From NCBI GenBank assembly GCA_023461135.1, contig JAEWNX010000022.1, positions 1-5,562 on the forward strand: 5,562 nt of DNA, written 5' to 3'. The notes below the pieces were generated by a model that worked only from the letters and a program-made list of their open reading frames with translations, was not told where the DNA came from and made no database searches. Shown in pieces: positions 1 to 4,792 of the stretch. Position numbers and translations under genes: made by a program. Every line of letters starts with the position of its first letter. Positions within the stretch are counted from its first letter, which is position 1. The DNA is from Pseudomonadota bacterium (GTDB taxonomy: Bacteria > Pseudomonadota > Alphaproteobacteria > Caulobacterales > Aquidulcibacteraceae).

Positions 1-52
1 GGTGTCAGAAGTGTGAAAACAACGCCGGGTACTCGCGGCTCCGAAAAGCTGC

Positions 53-80
53 TACCTGACACTTGATACCTGACAACTTG
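53..80. repeat. near-tandem 13/14-nt direct repeat upstream of the methyltransferase gene
   Basis: TACCTGACACTTG (53-65) is followed after one base by TACCTGACAACTTG (67-80); the copies differ by a single inserted A. The 7-mer CTGACAC at 56-62 also has its reverse complement GTGTCAG at 2-8, so the unit may belong to a larger inverted structure that begins before the window. The second copy ends four bases before the ribosome binding site of the next gene, so the repeat lies in its promoter or leader region. Function unknown: it may be part of a dispersed intergenic repeat, a regulator site or a chance duplication. No recognisable -35/-10 pair is visible around it. Confidence 0.5.
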
Positions 81-83
81 GTG

Positions 84-88
84 GGAGG
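84..88 (+). promoter_or_regulatory. Shine-Dalgarno GGAGG that fixes the start at 94
   Basis: GGAGG ends five bases before the ATG at 94, a normal spacing. It supports that ATG over the out-of-frame ATG at 63, which opens only a short shadow reading frame. Confidence 0.75.
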
Positions 89-93
89 ACGAC

Positions 94-873
94 ATGCGGA
101 ATTTCCTGGCCGGACTGGGCGTCGCGCTCTTCATCGGCGCGTGCGCGGGCGGGGCGATCCCGGGGCTGATGATGGCCCAACCCGCGCCCGTGAGCGCGAC
201 TTCGCCGCACATCCTCGCCGCCGTGGCCGATCCGCGCCGCCCGCAAGCGGACCGTGACCGCGACACGCTGCGCCATCCCGCCGAAATCCTGGCGTTCGCC
301 GGCGTGCAGCCCGGCTGGCGCGTCGCCGACGTCGGCCCGGGCGGGGGCTATTACACGCGACTTTTCTCAGTGGCCGTCGGCGACGAAGGCCGCGTCTTCG
401 CGATCGATCGCCCGAACGCGGCGCCGGATCGTCCGCGCGCCATTCTTGCGGTGGCGCCGCAATATCCGAACGTCACCGTGCTGCAGGCCGGCTATCAGGG
501 CTGGAATGCCGGCGAGCCGCTCGACGCCGTGTTCGTCAGCCAGATCTATCACGACTGGTTCTACCCGCAGCTCAACCTCGATGTGCCCGCGCTCAATCGT
601 CAGATCTTCGACGCGCTGAAGCCGGGCGGCGTCTATGTGATCATCGATCACGCCGCTGTCGCGGGCCACACCATCAATCCCGATCCGCAAGCCGACATTC
701 ACCGCATCGATCAGGCGCAGATCGTCCGCGAAGTAACGGCGGCCGGTTTTGTGCTCGAAGCAGAAAGCCAAGTGCTGCGCAACCCAGCCGACAACCGCAC
801 GCTGCGCGTGTTCGAAGGCGACATCCGCGGCCATACTGATCAGTTCGTGCTGAGATTCCGGAAGCCGGCATAA
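94..873 (+). CDS. exported, putatively lipid-anchored class I SAM-dependent methyltransferase-like protein
   Basis: The 259-residue protein starts with a hydrophobic signal (residues 1-16) ending in I-G-A-C17, a plausible though not ideal lipobox, so it may be a periplasm-facing lipoprotein. A D-P-R-R-P-x-x-D-R-D-R-D segment (47-57) precedes the Rossmann-type methyltransferase core. Motif I is V-A-D-V-G-P-G-G-G-Y-Y-T-R (77-89), the acidic end of strand 2 is near A-I-D (103-105), and a motif L-K-P-G-G-V-Y-V-I-I-D-H (175-186) corresponds to the post-IV region of this fold. The same layout is familiar from proteins annotated as class I SAM-dependent methyltransferases with signal peptides in proteobacteria; their substrate is not known to me. 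A SAM-dependent reaction outside the cytoplasm is puzzling because SAM is cytoplasmic, so the signal could be non-cleaved or the fold could have another ligand. The start is supported by GGAGG five bases upstream. The gene stands alone, with a palindromic repeat directly after its stop. Confidence 0.85.
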   Translation: MRNFLAGLGVALFIGACAGGAIPGLMMAQPAPVSATSPHILAAVADPRRPQADRDRDTLRHPAEILAFAGVQPGWRVADVGPGGGYYTRLFSVAVGDEGRVFAIDRPNAAPDRPRAILAVAPQYPNVTVLQAGYQGWNAGEPLDAVFVSQIYHDWFYPQLNLDVPALNRQIFDALKPGGVYVIIDHAAVAGHTINPDPQADIHRIDQAQIVREVTAAGFVLEAESQVLRNPADNRTLRVFEGDIRGHTDQFVLRFRKPA

Positions 874-880
874 CACCATT

Positions 881-983
881 AGTCATCCCGGCCGACCGGA
901 GGGAGAGCCGGGACCCAGAGATCATAGAGTGCGGCGCATGTTGCCCTGGGTCCCGGAGCGCGCTTCGCGCGTCCGGGATGACT
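881..983. repeat. cloverleaf-like intergenic palindromic repeat
   Basis: The outer arms AGTCATCCCGG (881-891) and CCGGGATGACT (973-983) are perfect 11-bp inverted repeats. Inside them CCGGGACCCAG (908-918) pairs perfectly with CTGGGTCCCGG (946-956). Two small hairpins lie between the nested stems: CCGG/CCGG at 888-891 and 896-899 (competing with the outer stem), and GCGCG/CGCGC at 958-962 and 966-970. The overall fold is a closed, branched structure about 103 nt long. Sequences with GTCATCCCGG ends and a GGGACCCAG core are, from memory, common dispersed intergenic palindromes in alphaproteobacteria, so this is probably one copy of such a family. It could act as a terminator for the upstream gene or as a structured leader for nudC. 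It ends only 14 bases before the nudC start codon. Confidence 0.85.
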
Positions 984-997
984 GAGTAGGTTCGGAC

Positions 998-1909
998 ATG
1001 GCGATCCTCCCCGAGAATCCAAACTACTTTACGCGCTCGCCGCTCGATCGCGCCGGCCATCGCCGCAAGGACGAGGCATGGCTGAAAGAGGCGCTGGCGA
1101 GCGACCAGACATTGCTGCTCGCGTTCAACAAGCGCCGGCCGTTTCTCTATGAGAGCGGACCTGGCCTGTTCGTCCGCTGGCTTGCAGGCCATGTGTGGGA
1201 GCAGCTTGGCGATCGCGAACAACCGCTGATCTTCCTCGGCGTCGATAACAACGAAGCGGCGTGCTTCGCGTGCGAAATCGCCGACCCATCCGCGCTCGGC
1301 GATCTTGGTGTCTTCGAAGAACTCCGCCCCGCCGCGCCTCGCCTGGAAACGAACAAACTTCCTATTATCGGCACGGCGCGCGCACTGCTCGAATGGCACG
1401 GCAAGAACCGCTTCTGCGCCAATTGCGGCGCGCCATCGCGCGTTGTCGAAGCTGGCTGGATGCGCAAGTGCGATGCGTGCAGCGCCGAGCATTATCCGCG
1501 CGTCGATCCGGTCTGCATCATGTTGCCGACGTTCGGCGACAAATGCCTGCTCGGACGCCAGCGCGGCTGGCCGCGCGGCATGTATTCGGCGCTCGCCGGT
1601 TTCATCGAGCCGGGCGAGGCGATCGAGGAAGCCGTTGCGCGCGAGACATTGGAAGAGGCGGGCCTCGTCGTGCGCGAGGTGCGTCTGCACTCAACGCAGC
1701 CCTGGCCCTTTCCCCATTCGCTGATGATCGGCGCGCTGGCCGAAGTTGAAGGCGACACCGAGACAATCGACACGAACGAACTGGAGACCGGCCGCTGGTT
1801 CACGCGCGAAGAAGCGCGCCAACTCATCGCCATCAAACACCCTGACGCCTTCTGCCCGCCGCCGTTCGCGATCGCGCATCAACTGCTAAAGACCTGGTCT
1901 GAAGGCTAG
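998..1909 (+). CDS. nudC: NudC, NAD(H) pyrophosphatase / NAD-RNA decapping Nudix hydrolase
   Basis: The 303-residue protein hydrolyses NAD(H) to NMN(H) and AMP; in E. coli the same enzyme also removes 5'-NAD caps from RNA. It acts in the cytoplasm and needs divalent metal. The order of domains is canonical. An N-terminal NudC-like domain (about 1-130) is followed by a four-cysteine zinc ribbon, C140-x2-C143 and C158-x2-C161. The Nudix box G201-x5-E207-x7-R215-E216-x2-E219-E220-x-G222 is complete. The NAD-specific signature after the box reads S-T-Q-P-W-P-F-P-H-S (232-241). At 303 residues it is longer than the E. coli protein (257) but normal for alphaproteobacteria. The ribosome binding site is weak (TAGG, 987-990). 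The start lies 14 bases after a large palindromic repeat, so its promoter must be inside or upstream of that repeat, or it is read through from the upstream gene. Its TAG stop overlaps the convergent transporter gene by four bases. Confidence 0.97.
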   Translation: MAILPENPNYFTRSPLDRAGHRRKDEAWLKEALASDQTLLLAFNKRRPFLYESGPGLFVRWLAGHVWEQLGDREQPLIFLGVDNNEAACFACEIADPSALGDLGVFEELRPAAPRLETNKLPIIGTARALLEWHGKNRFCANCGAPSRVVEAGWMRKCDACSAEHYPRVDPVCIMLPTFGDKCLLGRQRGWPRGMYSALAGFIEPGEAIEEAVARETLEEAGLVVREVRLHSTQPWPFPHSLMIGALAEVEGDTETIDTNELETGRWFTREEARQLIAIKHPDAFCPPPFAIAHQLLKTWSEG

Positions 1910-2814
1910 CAATCTTCGCAATCGTCGCGCTGAGCGCGTTCAATCTGCAGCGTCACGTGTGAAATGCCGAAGCGATGCACGATGCCGTCGCTCACCGCGG
2001 CGAGAAATGTATCGTCGGCGCCTTCGGGCCGAACCAGATGCGCCGTCAGCGCCGGCTTGGTCGCGCCCATGGCCCAAATGTGAAGGTCATGAACCGCCAC
2101 AACGCCGGGCTGCTCTGCGAGATACGAACGCACCGCGGCGACATCGATGTGCGCGGGCGCCGCGTCCATCGCCAGATCCAGCGACTCGCGCAGCAAACCC
2201 CACGTGCTCCAAAGGATCAGCAACACGACGCCAACCGAAAGCAACGGATCGATCCACTGCAAGCCCGTCGCCCAGATCGCGGCGCCCGCGGCGATCACCG
2301 CGGCGGAAACGCCCGCGTCGGCCAGCATGTGCAGATACGCGCCGCGCACGTTCACGTCTTCCTTGCGTCCGCGCAGGAAGAGCAATGCGGTTGCGCCGTT
2401 CACGACAACGCCTGCGGCCGCCACCGCCATCACGATCAGCGGCATCGTTTCCACGGGCGTGAACAATCGATGCAGCGCTTCCCACAAAATGCCGCCGCAC
2501 GCGACCACCAGCACTAGTGCGTTCGCCAGCGCCGCCAGCACGGTCGCCTTGGAGAAGCCATAGGTGCGCTGCGCGCCGGACTGGCGCTTCGCGAGCCACG
2601 CCGCGCCGCCCGCAAGCGCGAGCCCCAGCACATCGGAGAGATTGTGCGCGGCGTCGGACAGCAGCGCCGTCGAGTTTGCGAACACGCCGGCCGCCGCCTC
2701 GATCGCGACGAAGCCCAGATTCAGCGCGATGGCGATTGTATAACGTTGGTCGGCCGGAGCGGGATGGTGATGGGCGTGACCGTGGTGGTGCGCGTGCCCA
2801 TGAGACCCATGCAT
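1906..2814 (-). CDS. cation diffusion facilitator (Zn-type CDF/ZnT-like efflux transporter)
   Basis: This 302-residue inner-membrane antiporter probably exports Zn2+ (perhaps Co2+ or Cd2+) in exchange for protons. The N-terminus is a cytoplasmic His-rich tail (residues 2-17, two G-H-A-H-H-H units). Six hydrophobic segments follow at roughly 26-46, 50-72, 90-112, 124-148, 164-184 and 188-206. The zinc-selective transport site is present as two H-x3-D pairs: H57/D61 in helix 2 (D-A-A-H-N-L-S-D) and H162/D166 in helix 5 (H-M-L-A-D). The cytoplasmic domain (about 213-295) carries H-D-L-H-I-W (242-247), typical of the ZitB/CzcD branch. The protein ends in C299-E-D-C302, an extra potential metal ligand pair. 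Length is normal. No clear Shine-Dalgarno precedes the ATG; instead a small inverted repeat sits four bases upstream. I chose this ATG because it keeps the His-rich tail common in this branch and no in-frame start lies nearby upstream. Exact metal is inferred. Confidence 0.95.
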   Translation of the reverse strand: MHGSHGHAHHHGHAHHHPAPADQRYTIAIALNLGFVAIEAAAGVFANSTALLSDAAHNLSDVLGLALAGGAAWLAKRQSGAQRTYGFSKATVLAALANALVLVVACGGILWEALHRLFTPVETMPLIVMAVAAAGVVVNGATALLFLRGRKEDVNVRGAYLHMLADAGVSAAVIAAGAAIWATGLQWIDPLLSVGVVLLILWSTWGLLRESLDLAMDAAPAHIDVAAVRSYLAEQPGVVAVHDLHIWAMGATKPALTAHLVRPEGADDTFLAAVSDGIVHRFGISHVTLQIERAQRDDCEDC

Positions 2815-2818
2815 GTGC

Positions 2819-2830
2819 GCCCATGTGGGC
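2819..2830. other. 12-bp inverted repeat just upstream of the CDF transporter start
   Basis: GCCCA-TG-TGGGC has perfect 5-bp arms and lies four bases upstream of the transporter ATG on the minus strand, where a ribosome binding site would be expected. It could be a small leader hairpin or half of an operator. Given its short arms in GC-rich DNA it may also be chance. Confidence 0.3.
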
Positions 2831-2857
2831 CAGAATCAGCGGCGCCGCAAGACTTCG

Positions 2858-2885
2858 TTGACACCTGGATGAACACGTATCTCAT
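2858..2885 (+). promoter_or_regulatory. candidate sigma-70-type promoter of the flavoprotein gene
   Basis: A perfect -35 box TTGACA (2858-2863) is followed after 16 bases by TCTCAT (2880-2885), a 4/6 match to TATAAT. Transcription would begin near 2892, leaving a leader of about 14 bases that still contains the GGGGAG ribosome binding site. The -10 match is weak. The promoter lies in the 91-bp spacer shared with the divergent transporter gene. Confidence 0.4.
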
Positions 2886-2895
2886 GCGGACCCGA

Positions 2896-2901
2896 GGGGA
2901 G
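2896..2901 (+). promoter_or_regulatory. Shine-Dalgarno GGGGAG that selects the GTG start at 2906
   Basis: GGGGAG ends four bases before GTG 2906. The nearby ATGs at 2869 and 2884 are out of frame with the oxidase, so the GTG is the best start. Confidence 0.65.
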
Positions 2902-2905
2902 AGAC

Positions 2906-4033
2906 GTGCACTCACGGCGAACTTTGTTGGCGCTCGGCGCGGCGGGCCTCGCCTCGTCCTGCGCCGCCGCGCGCGGCTTCAGCGACGGACTGATGACGGA
3001 CCTCGGACGTCCGCGCACGCGGCAGGCGCGGCTTGCGCCTGTCAACGTCTCCGAGGAGCGCGTCATCCGTATCGATGTCGGGTTGCGTCCGTTTCGTCCC
3101 AGCGGCTTCCGCGTCGAACGCGAAGCGTTCGGCGACAAAGTGCTGGTGCACAATTACGGCCATGGCGGCGGCGGCATTACGTTGTCATGGGGCACGGCCA
3201 AGCTCGCGGTCGATCTTGGCTACGACGCGTCGAAGCCCGATTGCGCGGTGCTCGGGTGCGGCGCTGTCGGGTTGGCGACGGCGCGTCTGCTGCAGGAGCG
3301 CGGCGCCAATGTGCGCATTTATGCGCGCGACTTGCCGCCGAACACGACATCCAATGTCGCCGGCGCGCAATGGTGGCCGGCTTCGGTCTATGACAACGAT
3401 CGCCTGACGCCCGCCTACGAAGAACAGCACATCGCCGCCGCGCGCTTTGCATTCCGGCGCTATCAGAGTTTGGTCGGCGATGCGTATGGCGTCGCGTGGG
3501 AGCGCAACTTCAACATCGCCAATCGCCCGATCACCAGCTATCCGGCGCGGGAAGACGAGCCGATGCGCGAACTGGTCGTCAATCAGCGCGACTTGGGTCC
3601 GCTCGAGCACAATTTCCAGCGTCCGTTCGTGCGCCAATTCGACACCATGATGATCGAAACGCCGCTCTACCTTCGCCGCATGGAGAGCGATGTGCGCCAG
3701 GCGGGCGGTGAGATTGTCGTGCGCGCGTTTGCCGACGTGGCGCAGGTGCGCGCCCTGCCGGAGCGAACTATCTTCAACTGCACGGGCCTGGGCGCGGGCG
3801 CGCTGTTCGGCGATTCAGAGATCATACCGGTGCGCGGACAGCTCGCGATTCTGCTGCCGCAGCCCGAGGTCGACTACAATCTGATCGCGCGGGAAGGCTA
3901 CATGTTCGGCCGCCGCGACGGCGTTGTGCTCGGCGGGACGTTCGAACGCGGCGAGTGGTCGCTTGAACCGGATCCGACCGCCATCGCCCGCATCCTGGCG
4001 GGCCACCGGTCCATCTTCAGCGCGATGAGCTGA
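2906..4033 (+). CDS. circularly permuted D-amino acid oxidase family FAD-dependent oxidoreductase with Tat-like signal
   Basis: The 375-residue protein belongs to the DAO flavoprotein family, whose D-amino acid oxidases deaminate D-amino acids to keto acids with FAD; the actual substrate here is unknown. The N-terminus has a Tat-like S3-R-R-T-L-L motif, a hydrophobic stretch (7-18) and L-A-S-S-C19, a possible lipobox. Residues about 52-104 match the normal C-terminal end of D-amino acid oxidase: G-L-R61-P-F-R-P, then L-V-H-N-Y-G-H-G-G-G-G (80-90) with W95-G-T-A, fitting the family signature. Only after this comes the Rossmann motif L116-G-C-G-A-V-G122, then P-N-T-T-S-N-V-A-G (145-153), F-N-C-T-G-L-G-A-G-A-L (290-300), V-R-G-Q (309-312) and Y332...V-L-G-G-T-F (340-346). 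The chain stops where the RPxRP segment would normally begin, with no second copy, so the order is a circular permutation. R61 and Y332 align with the substrate-binding R283 and Y228 of the human enzyme. The start is GTG with a good ribosome binding site. Confidence 0.88.
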   Translation: MHSRRTLLALGAAGLASSCAAARGFSDGLMTDLGRPRTRQARLAPVNVSEERVIRIDVGLRPFRPSGFRVEREAFGDKVLVHNYGHGGGGITLSWGTAKLAVDLGYDASKPDCAVLGCGAVGLATARLLQERGANVRIYARDLPPNTTSNVAGAQWWPASVYDNDRLTPAYEEQHIAAARFAFRRYQSLVGDAYGVAWERNFNIANRPITSYPAREDEPMRELVVNQRDLGPLEHNFQRPFVRQFDTMMIETPLYLRRMESDVRQAGGEIVVRAFADVAQVRALPERTIFNCTGLGAGALFGDSEIIPVRGQLAILLPQPEVDYNLIAREGYMFGRRDGVVLGGTFERGEWSLEPDPTAIARILAGHRSIFSAMS

Positions 4034-4519
4034 TCACAGCGGCATGTAGAGAACGCGCCCGCCTTCTTCGGCGGCGGTGCGGCGCGCTTGCCGGCAATCG
4101 CTTTGCGCCGGCTGATCGTCGAGCGCGGCGCCCTCGACCCAGGCGCGGCAATAGCCCGGACGCGGCAGCGCGCGCGCGGGAACGCCGGTGAAGTCGTTGC
4201 GGCCAACATAAGCGGCTTGCTCGCTTTCACGGTCGATGACCCGCCCGCCCCAGCGTTGCGCGACCCAGTGGGCGTGTTCGCAATCCATGGCGGCTGGTTG
4301 GCGCTCGGCGGGCACGGCCTCGAACCAGATGCGGCACTGGCCGGCACGCGGCAATTCATCGGCCGGGACGCCGGCGATCGGGCTTTCGACGACCGCAACC
4401 TGCGCGGCTGGCGCTTCGACCGCCGCCGCCGGGAGCTCCAGCCGCGCGCCTGCTGTCCCCGCGAGAAGCGAGAGCGCGAGCGCTGTGGCTAGACCTGATG
4501 CGGCAATTCTCACTGACAT
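4034..4519 (-). CDS. secreted protein with two Cys-containing LPxxGxCRxW repeats
   Basis: The 161-residue protein has an N-terminal signal peptide (basic R4, hydrophobic 6-20, A-G-T-A-G-A cleavage region near 25) and an Ala/Val/Pro-rich linker (29-49). The rest is two copies of one unit, residues 50-97 and 112-159, which align without gaps and share 23 of 48 positions by my count. The shared pattern is G-V-P-A-x2-L-P-R-x-G-x-C-R-x-W-x-E, then Q-P-A-x2-D-C, then G-G-R-V. Each unit has two cysteines 18 residues apart (C62/C80 and C124/C142), suggesting one disulfide per unit outside the cytoplasm. The unit resembles the G-x-L-P-P-P-G-x-C-R-x-W...Q-P-P motif found in many uncharacterised exported bacterial proteins; that comparison is from memory. 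No function can be assigned. AAGGG lies three bases before the ATG; GTG at 4513 (codon 3) is an alternative start with more usual spacing. The stop exactly abuts that of the convergent oxidase gene. Confidence 0.8.
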   Translation of the reverse strand: MSVRIAASGLATALALSLLAGTAGARLELPAAAVEAPAAQVAVVESPIAGVPADELPRAGQCRIWFEAVPAERQPAAMDCEHAHWVAQRWGGRVIDRESEQAAYVGRNDFTGVPARALPRPGYCRAWVEGAALDDQPAQSDCRQARRTAAEEGGRVLYMPL

Positions 4520-4529
4520 CGTCCCTTAA

Positions 4530-4555
4530 AACGTCGGTGCGGAAACGTCGTTTCC
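4530..4555 (-). promoter_or_regulatory. weak candidate ECF-type promoter reading toward the Cys-repeat gene
   Basis: On the minus strand GGAAAC (4555-4550) is separated by 16 bases from CGTT (4533-4530), one base away from the alphaproteobacterial EcfG form. The -35 part also belongs to a perfect palindrome GGAAACG-T-CGTTTCC (4541-4555), and AAACGTCG occurs twice on the plus strand (4529-4536 and 4543-4550). Against it, the transcript would start about 4 bases before ATG 4519 and lose the ribosome binding site; the GTG at 4513 would fare somewhat better. Confidence 0.25.
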
Positions 4556-4594
4556 TGAGCGTGGGATGAATGTAGGAGTTCCTTCAGATGCACC

Positions 4595-4612
4595 ACGTGA
4601 CGAGGGTCACGT
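4595..4612. promoter_or_regulatory. 18-bp inverted repeat, CRP/FNR-like operator candidate
   Basis: ACGTGAC (4595-4601) and GTCACGT (4606-4612) are perfect 7-bp arms around GAGG. The core reads CGTGA-N6-TCACG, with the same half-site spacing as the CRP-type TGTGA-N6-TCACA. It lies about 76 bases upstream of the Cys-repeat gene (minus strand) and about 128 bases upstream of the EcfG-type promoter. It is not followed by a T-run, so a terminator is unlikely. The binding protein is unknown. Confidence 0.45.
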
Positions 4613-4739
4613 AAAAGAAGCGGCGCGATCACAAGCACTTGAACGGCGGAGGCTTAACGGGCCGTCGGTAGCGGGCTGCGCGCGTTCTCAATTGCACGCC
4701 AAGTTGCGTCGAATTTCATGCAATCCGTTTCCCTTGAAC

Positions 4740-4764
4740 GGAACGGCGCGCGCGCGCCCGCGTT
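4740..4764 (+). promoter_or_regulatory. EcfG (general stress response sigma factor) type promoter
   Basis: GGAAC (4740-4744) and CGTT (4761-4764) are separated by exactly 16 bases, a perfect match to the alphaproteobacterial EcfG/SigT consensus GGAAC-N16-17-CGTT. Transcription would start near 4771, giving a leader of about 22 bases with AAGGAG at 4781. The position, orientation and the stress-type genes downstream all agree. It implies that the 4793 and 5270 genes are induced through the PhyR-NepR-EcfG partner switch. Confidence 0.75.
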
Positions 4765-4780
4765 CATCGGCCATCACAAA

Positions 4781-4786
4781 AAGGAG
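4781..4786 (+). promoter_or_regulatory. Shine-Dalgarno AAGGAG selecting the start at 4793
   Basis: AAGGAG lies six bases before ATG 4793. The in-frame ATG at 4787 touches this motif and the in-frame ATG at 4718 lies upstream of the promoter, so both are poorer starts. Confidence 0.8.
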
Positions 4787-4792
4787 ATGACC

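Noticed and set aside
674..1690. 338-codon open frame on the minus strand, antisense to the methyltransferase end, the palindromic repeat and nudC
   Set aside because: It spans an intergenic repeat and two confident genes, has an Arg/Ala-rich composition typical of GC-rich antisense frames, and shows no domain.
1959..2824. Several 138-245 codon frames overlapping the CDF transporter on both strands
   Set aside because: They are Arg/Pro/Ala-rich shadows of a gene with clear HxxxD motifs and membrane helices.
2644..3393. 249-codon plus-strand frame covering the divergent spacer and the 5' part of the oxidase gene
   Set aside because: Arg-rich shadow that conflicts with the well supported transporter and oxidase frames.
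4030..4033. Premature truncation of the oxidase at its C-terminus
   Set aside because: The apparently missing C-terminal segment is present at the N-terminus instead, so the protein is permuted, not truncated.
4691..4724. ATTGCA/TGCAAT inverted repeat in the spacer
   Set aside because: Only 6-bp arms with a 22-base gap, easily expected by chance.
4566..4790. 74-codon plus-strand frame in the spacer before the stress operon
   Set aside because: No ribosome binding site, no recognisable composition, and it runs over the EcfG-type promoter and the next gene's ribosome binding site.
4718..4792. Longer N-terminus for the small helical protein from ATG 4718
   Set aside because: It would translate through the EcfG-type promoter, whose transcript starts after 4718; AAGGAG at 4781 supports ATG 4793.
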